Assembly: GCF_900240285.1 (NCBI RefSeq)
Contig: NZ_OESS01000002.1
Location: 1-64,000, forward strand
Length of the DNA: 64,000 nucleotides
Source of the DNA: Halobacillus sp. Marseille-P3879
Lineage (GTDB): Bacteria > Bacillota > Bacilli > Bacillales > Halobacillaceae
Direction of reading: 5' to 3'
How positions within the stretch are numbered: position 1 is the stretch's first letter; every line of letters begins with the position of its first letter. Under the pieces are notes generated by a model, which worked only from the letters and a program-made list of their open reading frames with translations, ran no database searches and had not been told where the DNA came from. Made by a program: the position numbers and the translations under genes. Positions 34,754-43,570 of the stretch are shown in pieces.

Positions 34754-35868
34754 AGAAATTATGGATTATCCTAATAATTTCTATGCTCGTGTTAACCGGC
34801 TGCTGGGATCAGCGGCAATTTAAAAATGTAAAGCTTGCTTTATCTATTGGACTGGATGAAGGGGAAAACGGGGCATTAAATGAAACCGTTTCGATCCCAA
34901 CAGTAAGAGGAGGCGGTGAAGGCAATATTGAGGAAAGGATTGAAATTTTATCGAGTGATGCTCGTACAGTTCTCGATGCACGGAATCAAATTGACCGCAT
35001 GATTTCTCATTCCTTTAATCCGTCAAAAATGGAAGTGCTTTTGGTTGGGGAAGAATTGGCACATAAAGATATCTATCCGCTTCTGGATAATTTTTATCGT
35101 AATCCAAATAGTAATTTAAATACCCATTTAGCCATAGCTGAAGGCACTGCAAGAGAAGTTATTGAGTTTAAGAATACTGGAGAAATAAGAATTAGTGAAT
35201 ATTTAAAAGGAATACTTGAAGGGGCGGAAGCTGCTTCACGCACAACCGGTGAGAATTTACAGATGATCTGTGCTGAATTAGTTGAAGAGGGAGAAGATTT
35301 CACTCTGCCCATTATTGCACGTGATGACGAAGAAGATACCCTTAAGTTTAATGGGCTTGGGTTGATGGATGGTAAACGTTATACAGGAGAGAAAATATCA
35401 GCTGAACAAGCTCCATTATTAATGCTTATGACAGGAAGAAAAGGTAGAACAGCTCAGTTGACTAAAAAAGTAAACGAGGGTCAAGAAGAACCGATTCTCG
35501 ATTACATTACTGTCGAAGTAATGAAATTTAAAAATGATTTAAAAATTAACCCTGGTAAAAATGAGGTAAAAGTGGATTTAACGCTTGATTTAGATGTCCG
35601 CGTAATGGAGTATCCCCACGATCATCTAGTTTCTGATAAAATGATCAAGGATTTAAACAAAAAATTAACAGAAATATTAACTGCAGAAGCAGAAGAAATT
35701 ATATCAATTACACAGGAAGCTAATAGTGACGTTTTCTCTATTGGCCGCCGGATTCACGCTTATCACCCTAAAGAATGGGAGAGCCTGGATCCAAAGAAGA
35801 TGTATCAAGACATCCAGTTTAACCCGGAAGTAAACGTTAAGATTCAACAACACGGGATCGTAAACTAA
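34750..35868 (+). CDS. Spore germination receptor C subunit lipoprotein (GerC family), operon 1
   Basis: A 372-residue lipoprotein C subunit. The signal peptide ends in the lipobox VLTGC followed by WDQR, the usual GerC start, so it is anchored outside the inner membrane. Mature-domain marks include the ALSIGLD strand near residue 30, FNPSKMEVLLVGEELAHKDI near 88, and the C-terminal NPEVNVKIQQHG. Overlaps the B gene by the ATGA tetranucleotide. Last gene of the operon. Confidence 0.94.
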   Translation: MKKLWIILIISMLVLTGCWDQRQFKNVKLALSIGLDEGENGALNETVSIPTVRGGGEGNIEERIEILSSDARTVLDARNQIDRMISHSFNPSKMEVLLVGEELAHKDIYPLLDNFYRNPNSNLNTHLAIAEGTAREVIEFKNTGEIRISEYLKGILEGAEAASRTTGENLQMICAELVEEGEDFTLPIIARDDEEDTLKFNGLGLMDGKRYTGEKISAEQAPLLMLMTGRKGRTAQLTKKVNEGQEEPILDYITVEVMKFKNDLKINPGKNEVKVDLTLDLDVRVMEYPHDHLVSDKMIKDLNKKLTEILTAEAEEIISITQEANSDVFSIGRRIHAYHPKEWESLDPKKMYQDIQFNPEVNVKIQQHGIVN

Positions 35869-35893
35869 AAAATTTTATATTAATTGAAACCTT

Positions 35894-36013
35894 TTATATG
35901 GTCTCGTCGTCTAAATTATAGAAGCGCTTTAAAGCACTGGTGAATGATTCATCTTTCGCTCTATTGCCTTCTATGAGAAAGCTGGCGCCCAAGCTGCGGG
36001 CTGCATTTTTCAA
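35894..36013 (-). CDS. 39-residue small protein, unknown function
   Basis: A short minus-strand gene with a very strong ribosome binding site (AAGGGGAGG, 7 nt before a TTG start). The product starts MKNAARSLGASFLIEGNRAK, continues DESFTSALKRFYNLDDETI, and is soluble and balanced in charge. No membrane segment is visible. It is convergent with the first ger operon. The quality of the translation signal is the main reason to call it. No family was recognised; a small sporulation protein is one possibility. Confidence 0.5.
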   Translation of the reverse strand: MKNAARSLGASFLIEGNRAKDESFTSALKRFYNLDDETI

Positions 36014-36037
36014 ACGATATACCTCCCCTTAGGTATA

Positions 36038-36072
36038 GCACCCTTCGACTGACCACCGAAGGGTGCGTTTTA
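36038..36072 (+). terminator. Hairpin downstream of the first ger operon
   Basis: GCACCCTTCG paired with CGAAGGGTGC around a 9-nt loop, then GTTTTAG. It can terminate plus-strand transcripts. It also lies directly upstream of the minus-strand 39-residue gene and could be in its 5' leader. Confidence 0.6.
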
Positions 36073-36257
36073 GTGTGTAAAGAATTATCAGCTTCCGATA
36101 CGCTGTCTAAGATCGCCATCACGATCTAAAGTCTATTTTAATTTAGGAAAAATTTCACCGTTATTATAATGCGCTTACTTGCTTATGTAGCAAGGTTTTT
36201 GGGAGTATCGGTCTGAATTAGTCAATTTGTATCAATCTGTGATTTTAATAAATTGTA

Positions 36258-36286
36258 TTGCAAGACGTCTGACAACCTGTTAAAAT
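36258..36286 (+). promoter_or_regulatory. Sigma-A-type promoter of the nucleoside transporter gene
   Basis: TTGCAA (36258-36263), a 17-nt spacer and TAAAAT (36281-36286), about 80 nt before the GTG start. Confidence 0.6.
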
Positions 36287-36304
36287 CCTATTAGAAACAG
36301 GGAA

Positions 36305-36318
36305 TGAAAGCATTTTCA
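36305..36318 (+). promoter_or_regulatory. cre-like CcpA operator before the nucleoside transporter
   Basis: TGAAAGCATTTTCA has palindromic TGAAA/TTTCA arms and differs from the cre consensus at one core base. It sits about 12 nt past the predicted transcription start, a typical repressing position. Nucleoside uptake genes are catabolite-repressed in B. subtilis. Confidence 0.55.
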
Positions 36319-36368
36319 TTTGGTTGTTTGCAGACGACTTCTAAAACTTTTTGAGGAGGAAATAAAGC

Positions 36369-37559
36369 GTGGATATTTTATTAGGTATCTTGGCGATTGG
36401 TGTTATTCTCGGTATCGCTTTTTTAATGTCTAATGATAGAAAAAACATCAACTATTTTGGTATCGGTGTTATGTTGCTGGCACAGGTTGTTACGACATTT
36501 ATCATGTTTAAAACTGAAATAGGGCGGATTATCATTGAAGGGATCTCCTGGGGATTTGAAAAACTTATTGAATTTGGATCCGAGGGTGTAAGCTTCGTTC
36601 TTGGTGGTTTTGTTCTTGAAGATGGGGCCACAGTGTTCTTCTTCAATGTACTGCTTCTCATTATTTTCTTTGCTACGATCTTATCAGTTCTTACTTACTT
36701 GAAGATTCTTCCGTTTATAATTAAATATCTTGGACAGGCTCTGTCATATATTACTCGTCTGCCTAAAGTTGAATCATTTAACGCGGTAAACAGTATCTTT
36801 TTTGGACAGTCCGAAGCGATTATTGCTATTAAATCTCAGTTTAAGCAATTGAGTGATAACCGTTTATACATCGTTAGTGCTTCAGCAATGGGTTCAGTAT
36901 CAGCATCAATTGTAGGGGCTTATATTGGAATACTCCCGGCTGATTATGTATTGGTTGCCTTGCCGTTAAACATGTTTAGTGCTCTGATTGTGGCTTCCTT
37001 AATTGCACCTGTACGTGTACCAAAAGAAGAAGACCATGTTGATGTTCATGATGTATCTAATTCCAAGAGCTTTTTCGAAGCGATGGGGAACGGTGCATTA
37101 GATGGTGGGAAAATTGCCCTGATTGTTGCAGCTATGCTGATCGCGTTTATTGCATCGCTTGAGCTGGTAAATGCTATGTTCGCCGGTCTTTTCGGCGGGT
37201 TGACTCTTCAAGAGGCCTTAGGATATGTTATTTCCCCTATCGGTATTCTAATGGGAATTCCAACCGCTGAAGTTATCGATGCAGGTTCCATTATGGGTAC
37301 AAAGATTGTGACTAACGAATTCGTTGCCATGCTTGAATTCCAGGGAATGGTGGATGCCGTTTCAGAAAAAACAGTAGGAATAGTTACCGTGTTCTTGACC
37401 AGTTTTGCCAACTTCTCCTCCATCGGTATCATTGCGGGTACCGTCCAGGGAATTGATGCAGACAAAGGAGCACGCGTATCAGGATTTGGTATGAAGCTGT
37501 TGATCGGTGCTACGCTTGGTTCTATGCTGTCCGCGACAATGGCCGGACTATTTCTGTAA
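36369..37559 (+). CDS. Concentrative nucleoside transporter, NupC family
   Basis: A 396-residue sodium- or proton-coupled nucleoside importer of the CNT family, with about 10 membrane segments. Diagnostic stretches: FFGQSEAIIAIKSQFKQL near residue 157 (substrate/ion site), SASAMGSVSASIVGAYIGIL near 179, a short cytosolic linker rich in Asp/His/Val (EEDHVDVHDVSNSKSFFEAM), and FANFSSIGIIAGTVQGI near 348. GTG start after GAGGAGGAAATAAAGC. Single gene with its own promoter, cre-like operator and terminator. Specificity for pyrimidine or purine nucleosides cannot be told from the sequence. Confidence 0.92.
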   Translation: MDILLGILAIGVILGIAFLMSNDRKNINYFGIGVMLLAQVVTTFIMFKTEIGRIIIEGISWGFEKLIEFGSEGVSFVLGGFVLEDGATVFFFNVLLLIIFFATILSVLTYLKILPFIIKYLGQALSYITRLPKVESFNAVNSIFFGQSEAIIAIKSQFKQLSDNRLYIVSASAMGSVSASIVGAYIGILPADYVLVALPLNMFSALIVASLIAPVRVPKEEDHVDVHDVSNSKSFFEAMGNGALDGGKIALIVAAMLIAFIASLELVNAMFAGLFGGLTLQEALGYVISPIGILMGIPTAEVIDAGSIMGTKIVTNEFVAMLEFQGMVDAVSEKTVGIVTVFLTSFANFSSIGIIAGTVQGIDADKGARVSGFGMKLLIGATLGSMLSATMAGLFL

Positions 37560-37576
37560 AATAACCAAACACTAAG

Positions 37577-37613
37577 AAACGCTTGAAGAGACTCATCTCT
37601 TCAGGCGTTTTTT
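37577..37613 (+). terminator. Terminator after the nucleoside transporter
   Basis: A 15-bp stem AAACGCTTGAAGAGA/TCTCTTCAGGCGTTT followed by TTT. Confidence 0.9.
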
Positions 37614-37732
37614 ATAGCTGATTAAAGGACACTCTTGAATTACTTTGCAGTTTTGTATCTTGACACCCTTAAATGCTTTTTTAGTTTATTTAAATTACTG
37701 ACTTTCTTCACTATTAAAAATGTTTGTATAGT

Positions 37733-39112
37733 TTACGGAGTAAAATTTTCATTCAAACATTTTTTGTGTGTCTGCTTTTTTTGCTGAAGATGTAGCATTC
37801 TAAATAATAAGGCAACCGCTCCGGCAGTTAACCCTATAATTAAACTCATCCAGTAACCAAAAGGACCTAGTGGGGTGAAATTAGCCATAAGATAGCCGCT
37901 TGGAAGCCCGATTACCCAATAAGAAATAAAAGCCATCATGAGGGTAATATTGACGTCTTTATAACCTCTTAGTATTCCCTGGAGAGGAGCTCCGAATCCA
38001 TCTGAGAGTTGAAAGAAGATGGCATAAAAAATGAATGCTTTCGTCAACTCGATGACTTCTTCATTCGAACTGTATAATCGTGCTACCTCATCATCAAGCA
38101 GGTACAAGATAAGACCGGCTACTACAGACGTACCAACCGCCAGAGATATACCTAGATAGGAGTAGGTCCGAGCTGCTTTATATCGACCCGCCCCCACTTC
38201 ATAACCTACAGCTATAGTAAGGGCAAAAGAAATACTAAGGGGCATCATATACACTAAAGATGCAAAATTAATTGCGGCCTGATGAGCTGCTATCGTATAT
38301 GTATCGTACACCGTCATAAAAAAAGTCACAGCTGCGAATATACTGGTTTCAAAGAAAATAGCAAACCCAATCGGAATGCCGATCCGTAACTGCTCAGTCC
38401 AGCTTTTTAATGAAGGGGCAGACCAATTAGCAAAGATCCCGTAAATTCGTAAAAGGTGAACCCTGTGAATGATTAGCACTATAATAAAGCATGCCACCCA
38501 ATAAGTAAGGGCTGAAGCCAGTCCGGCTCCAATACCGCCCAGAGCTGGAGCTCCCCACTTTCCGAATATAAGCATATAATTAAATACTATATTTGTTGGA
38601 AGTGTTAGTAATATAACCCCCATGGAGATTTTAGTCTGACCCAGGGCGTCAATGAATGAGCGTAAAAGGTTAAACACAAATAACGGAATGATTCCAAAAC
38701 CTAATGTAATTAGGTAATATTTAGCTACATGACGGACTTCTGCTTCTATCGTAAATAAAGAAAGAATTGGATCCAACACCCAAAATCCAACGCAGCCGAT
38801 AAAAAGGGCGGCAGCTATCGATAAGTAAATCCCTTGTTTTACAGAGGAGGAAATTTCTTTTTCCTGCTTTGCCCCTTTTAATTGAGCAACAATAGGGGAA
38901 ATGGCCATCATTATGCCATTTAGGCCTGTGAAAACAGGCAGCCATATGTTCGAACCAATAGCCACACCTGCTAATTCATAGGGGCCCGCCTGCCCTGCCA
39001 TAATCGTATCGAAGAAATTCATTAAATACATTCCGATTTGAGTGATTAAAATCGGAATTAAGATGGTGAGCAGCAGCTTAATTTTTTCTTGTAATGTTCT
39101 TGTTTCGTACAT
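37733..39112 (-). CDS. MATE family multidrug/cation exporter
   Basis: A 459-residue inner-membrane exporter with 12 predicted spans in two homologous halves. The N-terminal half carries YLMNFFDTIMAGQAGPYELAG-type motif (MNFFDTIMAGQAGPYELAGV) near residue 30 and PVFTGLNGIMMAISPIVAQ near 55. The second half carries GIPIGFAIFFETSIFA near 245. It is a DinF/NorM-type member that would export organic cations using a Na+ or H+ gradient. ATG follows AAAAAGGAG on the minus strand. Divergent from the MurG-like gene, with 94 bp between them. Confidence 0.92.
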   Translation of the reverse strand: MYETRTLQEKIKLLLTILIPILITQIGMYLMNFFDTIMAGQAGPYELAGVAIGSNIWLPVFTGLNGIMMAISPIVAQLKGAKQEKEISSSVKQGIYLSIAAALFIGCVGFWVLDPILSLFTIEAEVRHVAKYYLITLGFGIIPLFVFNLLRSFIDALGQTKISMGVILLTLPTNIVFNYMLIFGKWGAPALGGIGAGLASALTYWVACFIIVLIIHRVHLLRIYGIFANWSAPSLKSWTEQLRIGIPIGFAIFFETSIFAAVTFFMTVYDTYTIAAHQAAINFASLVYMMPLSISFALTIAVGYEVGAGRYKAARTYSYLGISLAVGTSVVAGLILYLLDDEVARLYSSNEEVIELTKAFIFYAIFFQLSDGFGAPLQGILRGYKDVNITLMMAFISYWVIGLPSGYLMANFTPLGPFGYWMSLIIGLTAGAVALLFRMLHLQQKKQTHKKCLNENFTP

Positions 39113-39206
39113 AAAAAGGCTCCTTTTTGATACAATTCCTGTAGCAGGATATGGAGTGAGAAAAAAGGGTCTTAGATCAGAGTGTTAAGAAAGGAAGTTG
39201 GAGATT

Positions 39207-40277
39207 TTGAGTCAAAAACGTATTTTATTTACCGGCGGCGGGACGGCCGGGCACGTAATTGTCAACCTCGCCCTTATCCCTGAATTCCAAAAACAGGGCT
39301 ATGAAATAGATTATATTGGTTCCTATGAAGGGATTGAAAGGAATTTGATCGAGCCCCTTGATGGAGTCACCTATTACGGGATTTCTACAGGGAAGTTGAG
39401 GCGGTATATGTCTAAAGAAAACTTTAAAGATCCTTTTAAAGTCATGAAGGGTCTATATCAATCCCTTCGTATTATACGAAAAAGGAAGCCGCAGGTGGTT
39501 TTCTCTAAGGGGGGATTCGTTTCAGTTCCAGTTGTCGCTGCTGCAAAGCTGAAAAAGGTGCCGGCGATCATTCATGAATCTGATTATACTCCTGGGCTCG
39601 CTAATAAACTATCCTTTCCGTTCGCGGAGAAGGTACTGGCGACATTTCCAGAGACTATGAAGTATCTGCCAGAAGCCAAAGGAACATATATAGGCGCGGT
39701 GGTCCGGGAAGAGCTTTTTGAAGGCGATCGGGATGAAGGTTTACGCTTTTGCGGCTTCTCTAGTACTAAACCAGTCATCTTAGTTATGGGAGGAAGTACA
39801 GGATCAAAGAAAATTAATGATGCAATAAGGGGAAATCTGGATGCTTTGCTGAAAGATTTACAGATTGTCCACCTATGTGGGAAAGGTCATATTGATGAAT
39901 CCATAGAACGTGAGGGCTACACCCAATTTGAATATGTGAATGAAGAATTAAAAGATTTATTTGCCGCATGTGACTATATCATTTCAAGAGCTGGATCCAA
40001 TGCGATTTTTGAATTTCTGGCTTTACGGAAACCAATGCTCCTGATTCCTTTATCCCGTCAGGCAAGCCGGGGCGATCAAATACTAAATGCAGATTCCTTC
40101 GTTAAACAAGGTTATGCAGTAAAGCTCGAGGAAGAAGAGCTAAACTCAGAAACACTGCTTCAGAAAGTAAATCAGTTAAGGGAAGAAAAAACGCATTTAT
40201 TAGAAAACATGAGAGCATATGAAAACCGGAAAACAAAACAGCAAGTGATTGATATTATTCAACAGGCTGAAAAATAA
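39207..40277 (+). CDS. MurG-like UDP-GlcNAc:lipid I glycosyltransferase
   Basis: A 356-residue GT28-family glycosyltransferase related to MurG, which adds GlcNAc to lipid I at the cytoplasmic face. The N-terminal [35 protein letters not shown] and [13 protein letters not shown] segments are present. The C-terminal sugar-nucleotide site has [12 protein letters not shown] and [20 protein letters not shown]. It lies outside any division/cell-wall cluster, so it may be a second MurG as in some Bacillus species. The start is uncertain: TTG 39207 fits spacing better than TTG 39198, and no ATG start is available. Confidence 0.85.
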   Translation: MSQKRILFTGGGTAGHVIVNLALIPEFQKQGYEIDYIGSYEGIERNLIEPLDGVTYYGISTGKLRRYMSKENFKDPFKVMKGLYQSLRIIRKRKPQVVFSKGGFVSVPVVAAAKLKKVPAIIHESDYTPGLANKLSFPFAEKVLATFPETMKYLPEAKGTYIGAVVREELFEGDRDEGLRFCGFSSTKPVILVMGGSTGSKKINDAIRGNLDALLKDLQIVHLCGKGHIDESIEREGYTQFEYVNEELKDLFAACDYIISRAGSNAIFEFLALRKPMLLIPLSRQASRGDQILNADSFVKQGYAVKLEEEELNSETLLQKVNQLREEKTHLLENMRAYENRKTKQQVIDIIQQAEK

Positions 40278-40320
40278 AAAAGCAGCTGCTGCAAATTTTT
40301 TGCATGCGGCTGCTTTTTTG
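40277..40320 (+). terminator. Terminator after the murG-like gene
   Basis: AAAAAGCAGC..TGCAAA paired with TTTGCA..GGCTGCTTTTTT, a long A/T-flanked hairpin. Confidence 0.85.
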
Positions 40321-40446
40321 CGGACCTATGTTAAAGTTTAGGCAATATAACAATGAAATTTTACGTGCTCATATTATGGATAAATACGCTATAATAGAAA
40401 GCAGATGTTTGTTAGGGAAAAGACATTACAATTAGGAGTAGGTGTA

Positions 40447-40800
40447 ATGAATACAAAGGTATGCCGGTATTGTTATAAAGATATACGAGATCGTGATGAA
40501 CTTGTAACAGCTTCTAACTGGTTTCGCGTTCGTCCGTACCATTACCGCTGTTTTCAATTATTAGAAGAAGAGACAAGTACGGTGGCAGGAATGTGGACCC
40601 CTGTAAATGGCAGAATAGGATTAATTACTGTAGCGTTGATGCTGGCCTTATCTATATGGATGTTTGCGACCAATACACTTCACTTTATAGGTGATCTTAT
40701 TGGAGTTTTGGCATTATACCCTGTACTCCTGAGGGTCATTTCTTATTTATTTATTGAAAGTCGTCTGCCAAAATACATAGAGAAAAAGCCTCCCTTATAA
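40447..40800 (+). CDS. Small membrane protein with N-terminal Cys motif
   Basis: A 117-residue protein. The first 40 residues contain CRYCYKDIRDRDE and a HYRC partner, suggesting a small zinc-binding knuckle. Two membrane spans follow at about residues 57-76 and 79-103, with a short basic tail. ATG at 40447 has TAGGAG; a longer frame from 40405 has no good site. A TATAAT box lies near 40390. No family name was recognised; function unknown. Confidence 0.68.
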   Translation: MNTKVCRYCYKDIRDRDELVTASNWFRVRPYHYRCFQLLEEETSTVAGMWTPVNGRIGLITVALMLALSIWMFATNTLHFIGDLIGVLALYPVLLRVISYLFIESRLPKYIEKKPPL

Positions 40801-40899
40801 AGAGTGTTTACAGAAAACCAAGTTCTTCTTCCTTGTTTAATGGTTCTGTAAGTCAGGGAAGAGGTACACATACTTAAATTATGAAAGGCGGTATAAATC

Positions 40900-41721
40900 T
40901 TGAATCTATCTACAACAGTCGAGTTATCAAATGGCACCCATATTCCTCTGCTGGGGCTGGGGGTATATAAAGTGGATAGTGGAGAAGAAGTGTATCAAAC
41001 GGTTCAATCAGCTTTAGATCTCGGCTATCGACATATTGATACAGCTTCCTTTTACGGCAATGAAACCGGGGTAGGACAGGCCGTGAAGGATAGCCGTATA
41101 CCAAGAGAAGAGTTGTTTATTACAACAAAAGTGTGGAACGACGAACAAGGATATGAAGAGACGCTGCAAGCATTTGAACGCAGTCTTGCGCGTCTTCAGA
41201 TGGATTACGTTGATTTATACTTGATCCACTGGCCTGTACCAGGCAAGTTTATAGATACATGGAGAGCACTTGAAACGCTATATCAGAATGGACGCGTTCG
41301 TGCAATAGGAGTTAGTAATTTTCTTGAATACCACCTGGATGATTTACTTTTACATGCTGAGATCACTCCAATGGTAAACCAGGTAGAATTTCACCCTCAA
41401 CTTTATTTGGAAGATCTGCTTGATTATTGCAAGAAGAATAATATTCAATTGGAAGCATGGTCACCATTAGCACGCGCTCAATATTTACATCACCCCTTGC
41501 TGCATGAACTTGGTGAAAAATACGGGAAATCAGCAGCTCAAATCATTTTAAGATGGGATGTTCAGCATGGTGTTGTGACCATCCCTAAGTCTACAAAACC
41601 ACCTCGTCAGAAGGAAAATGCCGAGATTTTTGATTTTGAATTATCAAGGGAGGAGATGGAGGCAATCAATGCCTTGCATTGTAACGGCAGGGTAGGATCA
41701 GATCCTGCTCAACTGAAATGA
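40900..41721 (+). CDS. Aldo/keto reductase
   Basis: A 273-residue NADPH-dependent oxidoreductase with a TIM-barrel fold, close to B. subtilis YtbE/YvgN. The catalytic tetrad is visible: Asp in YRHIDTASFYGNE, Tyr in the same motif, Lys in TTKVWN near residue 77, and His in YLIHWPVPG near residue 111. The cofactor motif IPKSTKPPRQKENAEIFDFE is near 228. Likely detoxifies methylglyoxal or related aldehydes (family knowledge). TTG start supported by AAAGGCGGT. Monocistronic, with a terminator at 41731. Confidence 0.92.
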   Translation: MNLSTTVELSNGTHIPLLGLGVYKVDSGEEVYQTVQSALDLGYRHIDTASFYGNETGVGQAVKDSRIPREELFITTKVWNDEQGYEETLQAFERSLARLQMDYVDLYLIHWPVPGKFIDTWRALETLYQNGRVRAIGVSNFLEYHLDDLLLHAEITPMVNQVEFHPQLYLEDLLDYCKKNNIQLEAWSPLARAQYLHHPLLHELGEKYGKSAAQIILRWDVQHGVVTIPKSTKPPRQKENAEIFDFELSREEMEAINALHCNGRVGSDPAQLK

Positions 41722-41730
41722 ATGTTTAAA

Positions 41731-41762
41731 CCGTCCTTAAACACGTAAGGACGGTTTTTATT
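41731..41762. terminator. Terminator between the aldo/keto reductase and a minus-strand gene
   Basis: CCGTCCTTA/TAAGGACGG hairpin followed by TTTTTATTT. The minus-strand small membrane gene ends within the tail. Confidence 0.85.
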
Positions 41763-41949
41763 TGTTTTCTTTTTGTACAGTTGGCTCAGTGTCCCTTACT
41801 TCCTCTTTATAAATTACCAAATATGGGAGTACCGTGAGTAAAAGTAATAATAAAAATATGATGAGTTTCGCTACCCAATCAAATAAAAATAATATAGCCA
41901 AAAAGAAACAAAGCAAAAGAACGAGCGGGGTGATATAAGCGTAGATCAA
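41758..41949 (-). CDS. Small two-span membrane protein next to the second ger operon
   Basis: A 63-residue protein made from a TTG start with a near-perfect ribosome binding site (GAAAGGAGGTAATGAC). Two hydrophobic spans (about residues 3-22 and 24-45, LIYAYITPLVLLLCFFLAI for the first) are followed by a charged tail (KEEVRDTEPTVQKENK). The longer minus-strand frame reaching 42177 overlaps the ger A gene and is not the real start. It diverges from the second ger operon with 112 bp between them. Small membrane genes occur beside ger operons in Bacillus (GerXD-like), so a germination role is plausible but unproven. Confidence 0.6.
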   Translation of the reverse strand: MIYAYITPLVLLLCFFLAILFLFDWVAKLIIFLLLLLLTVLPYLVIYKEEVRDTEPTVQKENK

Positions 41950-42061
41950 GTCATTACCTCCTTTCCCATAGCTTAACCAAGATTGCATAAAAAACCAGGG
42001 AATGTGAACAATAAATTCAAAGTGCAGCATGTTTGATTTCCAGGGGGTAAGGTGACTTAAT

Positions 42062-43570
42062 ATGTGGAAACGGAAAAAGAAACGAGCACGGGAAAAAAAA
42101 CAAAATGAACTAAAAGAGAAGTCTGATGAAACGCTGCAAACTTTGTTTGAAGCTCTAAAAAAGTCTGATGATTTCAAATCTTACCAGGCTGGTTCCAATC
42201 GTTACGTTGTTTCTTACCTTGGTACGTTAAGTGAGCCTAAACTGATTAATCATTCAATCCTGCCTGTTCTCAACGAAAATGTCTTCTTTACGCTAGAAGA
42301 AATGAAAAATATGTTACCTGTAGAGGATCTTGAGATTACTGAGGATCCAACTGGGGTCAGGGAAAAAATAATGAAAGGTTATATCGCCATCCAATTAAAG
42401 GAGAGCGATAAGAATGTGCTGCTGATTCCAGCCGTAACAGTCGAGGGAAGACAGGTTTCAATTCCAGAAGTTGAATTCAGCGTAGTAGGCCCTAAGGAAG
42501 CTTTTGTGGAATCCCTCGATAAGAACATGAGCTTGATGCGAAAACGGTTAACTCTGCCTCAATTTACTATGAAAGAAGTTTCCGTAGGAAAGATTACTAA
42601 AACGAGAATAGGTGTTGTTTACATAGATGGGATTGCAGATCCCGATAACGTAAATACGGTTCTCCAGCGCTTAGATGCTATAGAATACGATCAAATTATC
42701 GACAGTTCTTTTATTACCCAGATGATTGCTGATAACTCTACTTCCCCTTTTCCACAGTTGTTAGACAGCGAGAGGCCTGATCGTGTAGTGGAAGTACTCG
42801 TAGAAGGCAAAATTGCAATTGTAGTCGATGGGTCGCCACACGTATTAACTTGCCCGACAACCATCGTTGAATTCTTTTCTTCGTCTGATGATTACTTTCT
42901 GCCGTGGCCTTTAGCCAGTGTCTTTCGATTAGTTCGCTTGTTTGCCGTCTTTTTCTCTGTCCTTAGTACGTCTTTATATGTAGCCATTCTTACCTATCAT
43001 CACGAAATGATTCCGGAAGAACTTATGTCTACAATTGTTTCCTCAAGAGCTGACATTCCTTTTCCACCGATCCTTGAAGTCGTCATACTAGAATTAACCA
43101 TCGAGCTGCTCAGGGAAGCTGGAGCAAGACTGCCTACTAAAATTGGTCAAACCATTGGTATTGTAGGCGGTATTGTTATTGGTACCGCAGCTGTGGAGGC
43201 CGGGCTGACAAGTAATGTTCTACTAATCATCGTTGCTTTAGCCGCACTGGCTTCGTTTACGACACCGGTATACCAAATTGGTAATACCATCCGACTGATC
43301 CGTTTTCCTTTTCTTCTTGGAGCCCAAATGTGGGGGTTGGTCGGAGTATCGATGATAATGGTTTTTTATATTGGCCATTTAATAAAGTTAAAATCGATCG
43401 GCCGCCCTTTTTTTGCTCCGCTTTATCCACTGCGGTTTCGTGATTTGAGGGATGCGTTTATTCGTTTACCTTTTAATACACAGTCAGAAAGACCGTTGCA
43501 GACACGTCCTGTAGATCCAATTCGGTTTAATAGAAAACGAGCTTCTGAGAAGAGGGATGTGGATGAATAA
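42062..43570 (+). CDS. Spore germination receptor A subunit (GerA family), operon 2
   Basis: A 502-residue A subunit paralogous to the one at 32143 but clearly diverged. A strongly basic start (MWKRKKKRAREKKQ) precedes the soluble domain. Conserved marks include DNSTSPFPQLLDSERPDRVV near residue 222, DDYFLPWPLASVFRLVR at the membrane junction, LREAGARLPTKIGQTIGIVG near 352, and the C-terminal RDLRDAFIRLP. ATG after AAGGTGAC. First gene of an overlapping A-B-C operon. Confidence 0.95.
   Translation: MWKRKKKRAREKKQNELKEKSDETLQTLFEALKKSDDFKSYQAGSNRYVVSYLGTLSEPKLINHSILPVLNENVFFTLEEMKNMLPVEDLEITEDPTGVREKIMKGYIAIQLKESDKNVLLIPAVTVEGRQVSIPEVEFSVVGPKEAFVESLDKNMSLMRKRLTLPQFTMKEVSVGKITKTRIGVVYIDGIADPDNVNTVLQRLDAIEYDQIIDSSFITQMIADNSTSPFPQLLDSERPDRVVEVLVEGKIAIVVDGSPHVLTCPTTIVEFFSSSDDYFLPWPLASVFRLVRLFAVFFSVLSTSLYVAILTYHHEMIPEELMSTIVSSRADIPFPPILEVVILELTIELLREAGARLPTKIGQTIGIVGGIVIGTAAVEAGLTSNVLLIIVALAALASFTTPVYQIGNTIRLIRFPFLLGAQMWGLVGVSMIMVFYIGHLIKLKSIGRPFFAPLYPLRFRDLRDAFIRLPFNTQSERPLQTRPVDPIRFNRKRASEKRDVDE

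Noticed and set aside
36017-36036. Small TATACCT/AGGTATA hairpin
   Set aside because: It overlaps the ribosome binding site of the 39-residue gene. It might sequester it, but the 7-bp A/T stem is too weak to claim a switch.
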